Origin: Oxytricha trifallax
Taxonomy: Eukaryota; Ciliophora; Spirotrichea; Sporadotrichida; Oxytrichidae
DNA length: 64,000 nt
Reading direction: 5' to 3'
Assembly: GCA_000711775.1 (NCBI GenBank)
Contig: ARYC01000835.1
Location: 1-64,000, forward strand
Shown: positions 12,601 to 24,408 of the stretch, in pieces
Position numbering within the stretch: the stretch's first letter is position 1
Layout: the number at the start of each line of letters is the position of its first letter
Program-made: the position numbers and the translations under genes
Notes under the pieces: model-generated
What the model was told of the DNA's origin: nothing
The model's database searches: none
The model's input: the letters and a program-made list of their open reading frames with translations, nothing else

Positions 12601-15600
12601 CCCAAGTAGAAAAAGAGATTTGTTCTTATAAGAAGCTAAAGGAATGGTTAAGAGAAGTGCTGAGCAGATTAAACAAAAAACAACTAATGCTCAATTCATC
12701 CTAGTTAATGACACTGATCCAATAAAGCCAATGTTTGGTGCAACATGGAGTGCCAATTTAGCAGTCTTCTCAGTACTTTTAGAAGAATCAGATGATGTTA
12801 AGATTACAGAATTATGCATAGAAGGATTTACTCATGCAATCAAAATCTCTGGATTCTATAATATGAATACAGAAAGAGATGCATTTGTGTCTTCTTTATC
12901 AAAGTTCACTCAAGTTTCTGCTTTAAGAGAAATTAAGGAAAAGAATATTGAATGCATAAGAGCACTGTTAAATTTAGCCACATATGAAGGTAATTATCTT
13001 AAGAACTCATGGTTTTATGTTCTTGATTGCATATCAAAAATTGATTATATGCATGTACTTGGTACTGGAGCCAGAAAAGATTCAGAGTTCTTTAATGCTC
13101 AAAAGAAAGGAACTAAAAACGTTCTATTTTATTTAAATGTTTTTCAGTTACAAAGAAGACTTGAAAGAGAGCAAGCTTTGATTTAAAATTCAGAAATTAT
13201 AGTTCAAAATATTGATCTTAATCGCATTGACTTGATCATTCAAAGAAGTGTAAATTTAGATTCAGATGCAATCATTGATTTCATTAATAATCTATGCCTG
13301 GTTTCAAAGGAGGAGTTATCAGATATGGATAATCCAAGAAAGTTTTCTTTACAAAGATTAGTTGAGGTTGCTGATTTTAATATGGGGAGAATCAGATTTG
13401 TTTGGAGTAAAATTTGGAACGCTTTAAGTGAGCATTTCAGCATAGTCGGCTCTCATGCAAACTTAAATGTAGCACTTTATGCTATCGATTCTCTAAGATA
13501 ATTAGCTGATAAGTTCTTATTAAAAGATGAATTTGGTCATTATAACTTCCAAAAAGATTTCCTTAAGCCATTTGAAACAATTATGCTTAATAACTTACAT
13601 ACAAGACTTGAAATTAAAGAGTTTATTGTTATGGCTGTTGCAAACATGTGTAGAGCAAAGGCAAAATACATAAAGTCTGGTTGGATTATAATAATAAACA
13701 TTTTCACTTTAGCCGCTTAAGATTCTGAGGAACATTTAGTTGTTTAGAGCTTTGACGCTTTAAAATTCTCAGTCAAGACGTAATTCAGTTAGCTTGAAGA
13801 TAACTTTGTTGAGCTTGTAAACTGCTTGAACAAATACACAAAGAATAATTTCCACAAATAGTCATTAGAAGCCTTAGATTTACTTTTAGAATGTGCGAAA
13901 AACCTCTCACAAAGAAAAGAGATTATTTAGAATTTCATTAAGATTAATGGTATCAACTTCTATTAAAGAGATAGAGAAAACATGCAAAGATACCCTTAAC
14001 ATTATGGAATTCAAAAGAGTTCACCAAGTAAAGATGAAATTAAGTCTGCTAGATCTAACAGTGGATTTATTGCCGGAGATATCGATCAACCTGATGAACT
14101 TAGAATCAGACACAGTGTTCAAAAATGAATAATACAATTTAATTTAATTAAAAGTCTTTGTCCAAAAAGGCTTATGGTTCCCTATTCTCACAAATTTGAC
14201 AAACCTCATTATGGAAAAGAGAAAAGATATTTAAGATTAAGCATTCGCAGTATTGTTCAAAATCTTAAATGACTACAATTCAGACTTTACTCTTGAGTTC
14301 TGGAAAGAAATATTAAACCAAATTATTTTGCCAGTTCTTGAAGATATTCATCTTGCAGTTGAAATACCAAATAAAAAGTAAGACTCACATATCATTTAAA
14401 TATATCTTTTAGTACTGACAGTGAATTCTATAAGCAAACTATCTAAGTTTATTTTAACAAATGTTATTATTAATTTGGAGCAAAAATAATTTAAGTTTTA
14501 TTGGAGAAGCTTAACGAATTCATGTTTCAACATTTAGATACATTAAGACCACTTATTCCAGATTACATTGATGTTTTGGCCCTTTTCATATCAAACATTA
14601 ATGAGAAGCATATCGCATCAGTTGTAATTAATCAATTCAAGCAGTTCATTTTGCAAGTTGGCAAAAATCTTTCTGTAAATCAGTGGAATTCTTATGTTAT
14701 TTCTTTGCAAAATTTGTTTGAAGCTACTATTCCTATTAGCCTGATTGAAGAGAAGGAGAAATTTTAGGAGGGTCAGTAAAACTAGGATCACAGACAGTAT
14801 GATTTGATGAATTTTAGAGCTTTCCTTTAATTTATTTTAAGTAAATTATAAATGGTACCACCCAAAGGAAGATCTTCAATTATTTCTGACGCCTCTAGTT
14901 CAAGACAAGGAGACTTACCCTTCAATTAAGATGCTTGTTTCACTAAATGCATAGTTCAACTTCTTTTGATAAACACTGTCTCTGAAACAGTCGAGAAATT
15001 CTACGACTAACTCAGTCTTCATGTAACCAATTACTATTAATTTAACAATTAAATTAGAACTTGTACATTTTGCTAGAGTGCCTTGATAAATCCTATAAGT
15101 TTGCCAAAGAGTTCAACCAGGAGCTTGGCCTTAGACTTAAACTCTGGAATGAGGGTTTTATGGCTGACTTGAAACAATTGCCAGGTCTCACTGCTCAAGA
15201 GAGAGAAAGTATCTTAAATCTAATTTATATTGCTTAATACGTTTTCAATGAAAGTCTAAATTTAACTTACAGTATCTCAACATATCTCTCTATCTTGTTT
15301 AAAATGTACTTCCAACCTAAGGATGGTCAAAACATTGATAGCAATAGCAAGAAACTTTTCGAATTGTGCTCTAAAGTATTAAAAGACTATTGCATCTAGC
15401 AGAGTGAATTGATAGCAATCAATAACAGTAAGTAGCAAGAAAATAGTAGACAGAAGGTTGAGACTGAAGAAAATGAAATTCAGAATAATGATGGTGAAGG
15501 TGAAGAGAGACAATTATTTTGCGAAGTATTTAAAGAAGGTTTTTGATGGTCTTACTTTCATTTTATTGTAAATTACATTAACGAACTATTTATATAAAAC

Positions 15601-15895
15601 AATTATCTCTGAGTGACTTACATGAAAATGAGTTAGAAAGACAACTTCAAAACATAACACCAATAGTTTCAAACAGCATCCTTGCCAATCTCTTGAAACT
15701 CTCAGAAGATGATGTAAGAATTTCACCTTATTTATACATATTTCTAATAAATCTCCATTATAGTTAAAGAAGCACGTTAAGGATATCGGACCTCTGCTCA
15801 TTGATCTATCACTTTGCAATGTTTATGAAATCAGAGTGGCCAATAAGGAATTGCTCAGCAGAATATTTGATTATCTTATTGCAAAGATTCATTGA
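9652..15895 (+). CDS. Sec7-domain ARF guanine-nucleotide exchange factor, BIG/Sec7p type
   Basis: Large protein (about 1,900 codons) acting, by family knowledge, at the trans-Golgi to load GTP on ARF. An N-terminal helical (DCB/HUS-like) region is followed by the Sec7 domain at about 12100-12540: FRLPGEGQKVDRIMEIFG carries the catalytic Glu, then YVLAYATMILQTSIHNPQ and MTLEDYLKMTKGINNGKDI. Long helical HDS-like regions follow to TGA 15893-15895. Short introns supported by frame: 9776-9862, 10199-10233, 10325-10394, 14378-14412, 15023-15057, 15714-15763. IESs at 10103-10139 and 14122-14149. One junction near 15540-15606 is ambiguous: either one 20-bp insert with a TTTT repeat, or an extra T plus a 13-bp insert with a TTAT repeat. 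A Gln-rich, charged linker lies at about 10500-10990. Confidence 0.93.
10103..10139. other. IES, pointer AATCTA (37 bp)
   Basis: AATCTA at 10103-10108 and 10140-10145. Excision gives AIVESICNCVTERDNQ in frame, continuing through the 35-bp intron into ALLTVVTTFNSKVHEK. Confidence 0.88.
14122..14149. other. IES, pointer AAAA (28 bp)
   Basis: AAAA at 14122-14125 and 14150-14153. The unexcised frame meets TGA one codon after the pointer; excision gives RHSVQKVFVQKGLWFP, restoring the Sec7 C-terminal region. 25 of 28 bases are A or T. Confidence 0.85.
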
Positions 15896-16268
15896 GTCGA
15901 TTTATGAAGGGGATGCATAATAATTATATACATTGAGAGTAAAAGCAGCGTTTTATAAATTTAAGAGTGATAAGACTCACAAGTATTTTGGATTTACTTT
16001 AATAAGATTAATTCTTCAATTTTGCCTTAAATTATATTATTCAACTCATTATTCTATAAAAATGATAATCGGATAAGTTACAGATTGTTTAGTAAGTCTT
16101 TGCAAATATTACTATTTTCAAATATATATTGAATATATCATTTAATTATTTCTTACTTTATTTTAAGGCTGACTTTAAAATAATCAAAGCTTATCATACT
16201 CTATCTATAAATTTCATTCTTTCTCTATTATTTATTATAAATTAAATATAAAGTTTAAATTATAAGTA
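15896..16268. other. AT-rich intergenic stretch
   Basis: Spacer between the Sec7 gene and the flippase gene; no gene or motif recognised. Confidence 0.5.
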
Positions 16269-19200
16269 TGAAAAGCCAAAAAACACATAAAAGTAATAAC
16301 ACTTCTAATACTAATGTCAACAAGAAGGTCTCTGATAACTCAAATCTAGATTAGAGAAAGCTTAAAGGTATATTGATATAAATTCCAATTTTACATTACT
16401 TGCTCAAATTTACTTAAAAATATATAATAAATATTATGAAAATATTGCCCCAAATTATTTTAACTTGATATTATTGTGTCGTAAAACGAGTATTTGGGGG
16501 AAGTTTCCAGCGCCAATACATAAAATATATAATTTTAATTAATTTCTAAAATTTTTGTCATCAAGTATGTTTTTCATGATAAAAATTTCAAAGATTTTAT
16601 CAAAGTAACATATATTATAAATTAAAATAATTAGTGTAACTTATTTTACAATTTATAATGAGACATTTTTCATAATTAACCTTTATTTTAAATTAAAAAT
16701 GTATTTTAAATAGGGTTAAGGTACAATATAAATTTAAATGTTGGGGCAGGAAACTTCTGTAGGAGGCGGGAAGCTATTGGAGGAGGCAGCAAACTGCGCG
16801 AGAGTAAGAAACTCCCCCGCGAGTATATATATAAAATGAAAAAAATAGGGAAGAAATCAACTGGTCAGTCTTCGAATAGTAGATAAATGCCTGATGTCTT
16901 TAATGACTAAAATCAAAAATAAGAATCATCCATTTTAAATGTCAAACTTGAAGGTTCCCAAAGTTCAATGAGATCATCTATCGCTTCTCTCTCTTTGAAT
17001 GCTTGTAAGTGTCAAACTAATTTCATAGATGTACTCACTCATGTTTACCATTAATTAAAATTAAGGAAATTAAATTAAATTAATCCTCAATTTTAAAGCA
17101 TCTATGTTATCTGGAAAATCATTAATCATGTCTAAGAGAAGTTCCAAAAACAAAGCAAACTTAAAATAAGTCATAGGATTTGGAAGTGATGAAAAAGTGC
17201 TCGCTAATGGTAAGTTCTTAAATCTAAAATCCATCGAATAAATTTATTCTCTTATTCCTTAATAAATGTAAAATTCTAACCAATTTTATAGCTAAAAACA
17301 TTAACAAAGTTCGCTTAACCAGGTATACAGCCTTGAGTTGGGCTCCACTTTCTCTGCTTTTCTAATTTAAAAGAGCAGCTAATATATATTTTCTTATCAT
17401 TACCATCTTTACATTTTTGCCATTCACTCCCAAGGTAAGTAATTATAAAAAGCTATCATATGGTAGAAAAGCTGTTTATTATAAATAATTTAAAAATTTT
17501 ACTTAACTTTTTATAATCTTAACTTTCCAATTTTTTTAGGACCCATCTTCTATGATTGGTACATTCTTATTTGTTTTGGTCTTGACAATTATAGTTTAAT
17601 ATAAAATTATCATTTAATTTGCACTTTAAATTATATAAATGCTTAAGGAGGCCTATGAGGATTTCCAAAGATATAAAACCTAGACAGATTTGAATAGTAA
17701 AAAGGCTAAGGTACTAAATTACGAAACAGAGAAATTTGAGTTCACCAAGTAAGTATTTTAAAATCATTAGCCAATTTATTGGGGTTTTCAATGTCTTATT
17801 AATAATAGCGGTTTTAAAATTTCTATTTCTATAGGTGGGAGCATATCAAGGCTGGAATGTTTATTAGGATTGAAAAAGATACAGAAATTCCTGCAGATAT
17901 CCTTTTACTATACTCTTCAAACGTTTCTGGATTAATCTTTGTGGATACTATGGCATTAGATGGTGAAACAAATCTTAAAGAAAAAGTAGCAACCTGTGAA
18001 ATATTTGATGAAAAAACTATAAGTTAAATATCAGGAGAGATGACAGTTGATGCACCTAATGAATTGCTTGACTATTGGGAAGGATTTGTGTAGAGTCCCA
18101 TGATTCCTTAGAAAGCGCCTTGCACAATCAAAAATCTTGCACTTAGAGGTTCTTTTGTTAGAAATACTAATTATGCATATGGAATTGTGGTCTATACTGG
18201 TATGTAGACTAAGATACTCAAGAACCTTAAAAAACCTCCTCACAAGGTTAGCAATAAGTAAAAAATTGCAATAATAATATGATATTTATAAAAATTAAAC
18301 AAATTCATGTCATGAATATATTCTTAATTTGATTAAACAATAATTGCCAAAATTTAAGTTTCATATATAAGCGAAAATTTATTTTGTAAAATTTTCTAAT
18401 AAGTAATCTTCAATTAGTTTAATATAAATAATATTTAAAGATCATGTGATTTTATTCTATATAAATGAAATGAACTAAGAGTTTTCTTTTATTATATTTT
18501 TAATTTAAACAAATTGTAACAAATTTATTCTAAATGTTATGAAGAAAATGAACTAGATGCTCTACACAGTATTTGCCTTTCAAGTAATTCTAATCTTGCT
18601 CTTTGGTGGTTTGAATTACAAATGGGCCCAAGAAAACTTTGAATTTCACTAAGAAACTGGAAAATCAGCTAGTCAAGCTACTTTTGTAGACACTTTTCTG
18701 ATACAAATGTTAGTGTTTTGGGTAGCCTACTCACATTTGATTCCTATTAGTCTATATGTAATCATTGAACTACTGAAGTTAGGTTAAAGCTACTTAATAA
18801 ATAGAGACATAGAAATGTTTGATAAGGAGACTAAATCATTTGCAAGTTGCAGAAACTCTGATCTAATAGAGGAATTGGGATAAGTTGAAATGATATTTAG
18901 TGATAAGACTGGCACATTAACCATGAATAAGATGATCTTTAAGAAGTGCCAAATTCTTGGAGATAGAATTATAACCTTGAAATTATTATAATAAATGAGA
19001 TTTAAAAAAACGTTATATTTTAGAGAATAGATTTTAATTAGTTTTATGTCTTTAAGAAAGAAACTAATTTAGATAAATTAGATAAATCAGATTAAGGTTA
19101 ATAAATTATTAAATAAAAGATGTTTTATATTAAATTGCAGCGCCATAATGAAGATTTAAGATTCTAAATTATAAAATATTATAATGAATTTTCATCTTTT

Positions 19201-22200
19201 GTAGGTATACCTAATAATATTAATTTCGTGAATATTAGATTTATCATCAAAAGAGAGGATTGATGTTTCACCAAAAGCCTTTTGAAATTTGTATATATTT
19301 GTTTACATTAATACAGAAATCAAAATTTATTATAATCAAAATATATATATATAAAAACTTGTAATTTATAAAGAGATATAACATAACAGTAGTAATCAAT
19401 GAATTCCTGAATTTTTATTAATCTTATATAAATATAAAATCTTTCATATAATTTATTCTTTTGAGAGTTGTTTTGATTATCTAATTACGTATGAATCAAT
19501 GGTTTTAAATTGGAGATGCTAATCCAAATGAAAAAGTAGATGAAACTTAGGTCGATGAAAATGACGACGGCATGAACTATAGTGGAGTTTCTTATGTTAA
19601 ACAGAAACTTAAGGAAGAGTGCAGGAGATACTATAAAAATGTCAAGAATGAAAATAATTCAATCTACAACTATCCCTATAAACTGAATGCAACTATTCAT
19701 AAAATGACATTTATTATTGCCAATTTATGAGCTTTGTTAAGGTCCTAGCTCTTTGTCACACAGTTGTATGTGATATTGACTTAGAAACGAAAGAGATCAG
19801 ATATCAAGCCTCCTCTCCTGATGAGCTGGCCTTAGTTTAAGGAGCCAGAGACTTTGGGCTTATGTTATAATATTAAACATAAGTTCAAAATTTAAATATT
19901 ATCATTATAGTTTCTAGAAACCACAATAAACTGGAACTTGAAAACAAACTATTAGATGTAAAGGAAATTTACAAAGTAGTGGCAGAATTCCCATTTGATA
20001 GTACTCGTAAATGTATGAGTGTCATAGTTAGAGATTAATTCATGAGGTATTATTTACTAACCAAGGGAGCTGATTCAGTTATGCTTGACAAGATAAATTT
20101 TGAAAAAGCAAAAAATCCAAGTAAGAGATCGCTCTTTTTAAAATATTTTATAGAACTCAAGGAAGTCGTCTCCAATGATTTATCACAATATTCAAGGGAG
20201 GGGTTAAGAACCCTAGTAATGGCCATGAGGTAAGTGCCAGAAAAAGAATTTATGACATTTTAAAAGATCTACTCTAAACTTGTAAACTCTAACAGTCCTT
20301 ACAAAGACAAAAAAATTACAGAGCTTTACTAAAAAATGGAAAATAAGCTGAAATATGTGGGATGCACCGCTATCGAAGATAAATTATAAGATGGAGTACC
20401 ATAAACTATAGCCATGCTTATTAAAGCAGATATTAGGTTCTGGATGCTAACTGGAGACAAGCTTGAAACTGCTATTGAAATTGCTAAATCATGCAGAATT
20501 ATATTGGATGGTAACTAACTGCTTGTCTTATCAACAAATGACTTCGAAATCTTAAATCGAACATTAGACAACTAAATTGAAATTCTTGGACTAGACATAG
20601 AAAAGAAAGTATTATCTTTGAAGAATTACGATTAGTCTAGTATGGTCATAGCTATAGATGGCTCAACCTTGAGTTTAGTTCTTGAAGACCCTGAACTTGA
20701 GCAAAAATTCTTTTACGTTTCTCTTGTAGCAAAATCTGTGGTCTGTTGTAGAGTTTCACCTAAGCAAAAGGCTGATGTTGTTAGTCTGTATAAGAAAAGA
20801 GGTAACTGGGTTACAATGAGTGTTGGAGACGGAGCAAACGACGTCTCTATGATTCTAGAAGCTAATATAGGTATTGGTATTAAAGGAAAAGAAGGTACAT
20901 AAGCAGTTAGAAATGCTGATTATGCAATTGCGTAGTTTAGATTTATTCAAAAGTTATTATTAGTTCATGGTCATTGGGGTTATAGAAGAGTATCTAAAAT
21001 GATCTGCTACTATTTTTACAAGAATGTTATTTTAGTCTTTACAGAGCTATACTTTGCATTATTTAATGGGTTTTCAGGGTAAATATATTTCCCTGATTGG
21101 CTGCCCATGCTTTATAACGCTGTATTCACAAGCTGGCCATGCTTATTAGCTTTCAATTTTGAATAAGATGTCAATTCACATTATGCATATAAATATCCTG
21201 TTGTTTATAAATCTGGCTAATAGGGTAGCTACTTTAACTTCAAAATTTTTTGGAAGTAAATCCTATTTGCTATTTGGCATGGAGTAGTGTGCTTTTTTGT
21301 ACCTATGATGGTAAGACTTAAATTTAATAATAGTTTTAGTCTGCCTAAATGAACCCTGACAAAGATACAGGATAGACACGTGAACACTGGTTTCATTCAA
21401 CAATTACATTTACTGTCATTATTCATTTGGTGAGTTACAAGCTATTCGTCGAGTCAAGCTTTTGGAACATTTTTTCATTGTAAGTTTAAATAATCAATTA
21501 ATTCGTTTAGTATTGCTGCTGTAGTTTGCGTTCTATTTTACTATATAATATGCCTGGCATTGTCTTCTGATAAAATTTCAAGTTTTCTGTAATTCTCAAT
21601 GAATGGGATTATGATGCAGATTTTATCGAGTCCAAAGTCCTACCTCTTAATTATAGCGTTACCTCCTATTTGTCTACTTCCAGATTTGCTCTTTAAGCAC
21701 GGTCACTCAATTTTCTTTCCCTATCCTGGTGAAAAAATTATGATTGAATAAAAGAATAACCCTCACTACTCATTTATAGAGAACTAAATAAAGGGTAACT
21801 TAAGTGAGTTCTTGTAGAATGTCATGAGAAAAAATAAGAGCTACGGCTAATTGACTTCCAAAGCTTTAAGTGAAATAGAAAAGCAAAGCATGGTTTCTGG
21901 AGTTCTATCTGCAAACTCAAGTATTAAAAAGTTTGGAAGTCCAAATGGCAAAGATGAGAATACTAACAGTTTATAAGCGTTTGATCAAGAGACAGAATCC
22001 CCAGCCAAGAATAAGCAGCGAAGAAAGAGCAAAATTGTTAATTCTGAATTTATAAAACAAAAGACCAAAACTGCAAAGAATAAAAGTGCCCCAAAAACAA
22101 GTGATAATACAAAGGAGGAGACTAATTATTAAAATCGCAATAAGCTTAAAATGTATGATTAGGATAATGAGGGGTTCCCTAATAACTTCTAAGATGCTTA

Positions 22201-23698
22201 AATGAAAGTATAAAACATGTCAGATAACTAAAGCAATCAAGCATAGTCTATTCATGAATCAGGCTCTGAATAGACTCCACAATTAGTTTAAGCGAAAGCA
22301 AAAGGAAAGAGTAAAAATACAAAGAGCAAGAAAAACCAGCGCATAGATAAAATGAATGAAAAAGCCAAGTAGTAAATCGATCAGAGAGTTCAAAAGAATA
22401 GAGACAAAGGCAATGAGACCGCACATAATCTCCTCAATGAAAGTGCAAACATGTCAGATAATGAGATGAATAACACAGTATCAAGTGAGCTGCTGAAAAA
22501 AAAGCTAAAGAATGAGTTGTTATAGAAGTAAGAAGCTAAATAGAGAGAGTTAATGATTTAGGAGAAGGAAGAAATTTAAAAATAGAAAGCAAAGCAGAAG
22601 AAGAGGCAACTCGATCTAGAAAGGATGTACTAGCAAGAAATGGAAGAATAGGAAGCTTTATAGCAAGAGTACGATGAAGAGGAAGAAGACGAGGAAGGAT
22701 ACTACGATGAGGAGGACTAAGAGACAGAGGAAGAGGAGAATCACAATGGTAATTAGAATAATAATGGAAAATAAGTTCTTAAAGCTGAAATGAGAGAGCA
22801 AAGTTACAAAGAGCGAAAGAAAAGGCTGATGGATAATATAAAGCGTGAATAACAGTAAAAGAGAGTTACTGATCTAAATATTTTGCAAGCTTCTTATCAC
22901 TCGACCCACAGCAACAATATAATGGCAATGAGTAAATTGGACGAGCTTAGCAGGATAGCTGAGTCAAAGAAAAGAAGTAAAATTGACAGGAATCCTAAGA
23001 GGGCTGTTTAAGATCATCTATTTGCACCATAATAGAATAAAATGTACTTATATGGATCTTCAAGTTCAGGAACTGAAAAGAACTATTCCAATGAAATACC
23101 ATATATGATCAATTATTGCCATGACACAAAAGCCCCCTTAATTATTTATAATTACATTGAAGTTCAACATTTTTATTGTTTATTTCCAGCAATACGCTGG
23201 GCTTTCCGACACTACAACAAACTTCGGCTCAAATTATTACGGTGGTGCAAATTCAAATTACAGTTACCACTTACCTCCTGATAGGCTAAGATCAGAAGGC
23301 CATCCCCTTGAGAAAGCTAAATCTGGAGTGAGCAACGCTGAGAGAAAACGGTCTAAGAAACCCAAGAAATACGTTGAAAAATATAGGGAGCAAATCTAGC
23401 ATAGTACCACTTTGAAAGATTTCATTATCATTATTTATGCATAAATCACACATTAATACCTTATGAAAACCAATCTATTAAACCATGTTTAAATATAGAT
23501 TAGAAAGATGGAATGGAGAATAGTGAGAGTGTTAGTATTCCAATCTTGAACATTGAAAATACGACAACAGCCTCAAATATTTAAAATCCAATTAAGAGCA
23601 ATCGCAGCCCAAGAGGCTAAAATAACACCTAAAACATTCAAATTAGAAATCAATAATAACAATAGTCTTATTAATAGTAACAACAGAGATATTTGTGA
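16269..23698 (+). CDS. P4-type ATPase (phospholipid flippase) with long charged C-terminal tail
   Basis: All P4 hallmarks are present in order: an [12 protein letters not shown] entry segment, DGETNLK at 17959-17979 (actuator loop), the phosphorylation site DKTGTLT from 18902, [13 protein letters not shown] near 20449, GDGANDVSM from 20825, then membrane helices to about 21700. Such pumps move aminophospholipids to the cytosolic leaflet. After FFPYPGEK the frame stays open for a further 600 or so codons: Lys/Gln/Glu-rich coiled-coil-like sequence, an acidic run near 22670-22740 and a Gly/Tyr/Asn-rich end, to TGA 23696-23698. Introns: 17004-17099, 17210-17291, 17435-17539, 17749-17834, 21311-21339, 21480-21510 and perhaps 23162-23189; 18247-18544 is intron or IES. 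Start is uncertain: ATG 16269 joins by a long intron ending at 16848, or translation starts at ATG 16836. Confidence 0.93.
16741..16825 (+). repeat. GC-rich degenerate 20-bp tandem repeat upstream of the flippase
   Basis: Four units of about 20 bases, each with the core GGCRGSAARCT or a variant (starting near 16744, 16767, 16787 and 16806), in a locus otherwise over 70% A+T. One unit contains GGCGGGAA, similar to an E2F-type site. A reverse-complement-like core (GGGGGAAGTTTCC) occurs at about 16496-16508. This segment lies between the two possible starts of the flippase, in an intron, IES or promoter. Function unknown. Confidence 0.55.
17587..17628. other. IES, pointer AATTATA (42 bp)
   Basis: AATTATA at 17587-17593 and 17629-17635. 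Excision gives [17 protein letters not shown], the normal P4-ATPase helix-2 to actuator junction. Confidence 0.88.
18957..19509. other. IES, pointer TTGGAGAT (553 bp)
   Basis: TTGGAGAT at 18957-18964 and 19510-19517. Excision joins CQILGD to [11 protein letters not shown] just after the phosphorylation motif. The insert is AT-rich and has no coding signal. Confidence 0.92.
19709..19722. other. Very short IES, pointer ATTTAT (14 bp)
   Basis: ATTTAT at 19709-19714 and 19723-19728. Unexcised, the frame ends at TGA 19728-19730. Excision gives [18 protein letters not shown], with the conserved CHTVV of P4-ATPases in frame. Confidence 0.88.
23417..23496. other. IES, pointer AGATT (80 bp)
   Basis: AGATT at 23417-23421 and 23497-23501. 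Excision gives [17 protein letters not shown] and carries the flippase tail to TGA 23696-23698. Confidence 0.75.
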
Positions 23699-23934
23699 AG
23701 TATAATTTAAATGGAATGAAGCTTTTCGTTTGGGGTTATTAAGAGACACATAGATAACATTTACATTTATACATTATAAATACATTCTCGAATATTTTTA
23801 TTAATACAAGAATGAAATATGTTTTTTATATCAGAGTAATGAAGTTAATTGATATAAATTCATGGGTGGTTTAAAAATAATTAAAATAAAGTATTTAATC
23901 ATTAATAATAAAATATTAAAAATATTATTTAATC

Positions 23935-24320
23935 ATGGAATCAAGCTATAATTAATCTAAAAAATATAAGATAATTGAAAAATACATACATAGATAATGT
24001 ATTTATATAATTGATTATAAATCAGAGGTAAATACTTCATTGACGAATTAATCGAATACATCAACCAAAGACCCTTCAAAAAGTAATTCAAGTTTCATTT
24101 TATAACAACATTTACCAAAAAAGTAAAAGAAAATTGACAATTAAATTATAGTATTGCGCTGCAATTTCCAGATTCGATGTTAGTAGACTCTGTTGATGTG
24201 TACATGATACTCTAAAAACACTATTCAGACAGATATTTCTATGTACTTGGAGATACGTAAGTAATATAAACAGAAAATTTATTTATTCATATGGATGAGA
24301 TTATAATTGCAATTACTTTA
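23935..24320 (+). CDS. DPH2: DPH2 (diphthamide synthesis), first block, plus strand
   Basis: ATG 23935. After removal of an IES (23980-24029) and an intron (24083-24151) the block reads KYFIDELIEYINQRPFKN, then IALQFPDSMLVDSVDV and RYFYVLGDT, the N-terminal radical-SAM-like domain of DPH2 proteins. DPH2 works with DPH1 to make the 3-amino-3-carboxypropyl histidine on elongation factor 2 (family knowledge). Coding stops at 24256, followed by an intron donor GTAAGT; the other end of that intron lies on the opposite strand at 25740-25741. The block ends in the 16-bp pointer AATTGCAATTACTTTA (24305-24320), whose reverse complement is at 25778-25793. Confidence 0.92.
23980..24029. other. IES in DPH2, pointer AAATAC (50 bp)
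   Basis: AAATAC at 23980-23985 and 24030-24035. Excision gives KIIEKYFIDELIEYI; without it the downstream frame has an upstream TGA. Confidence 0.85.
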
Positions 24321-24408
24321 AGGGGAAATTCTTATAAAAAATCATTAAACTAATTATTACGATTGAATTTATAAATAAATTAAGAATTCAAACTTAAGAA
24401 CGTATATT

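Noticed and set aside
14121..14130. Programmed +1 frameshifting at AAA-TGA and TTT-TGA sites (here, near 1656 and at 15540), as in Euplotes.
   Set aside because: Short IESs or introns with pointer or splice signals explain the frame changes without recoding, and TGA is expected often in the wrong frame before Asp/Glu codons.
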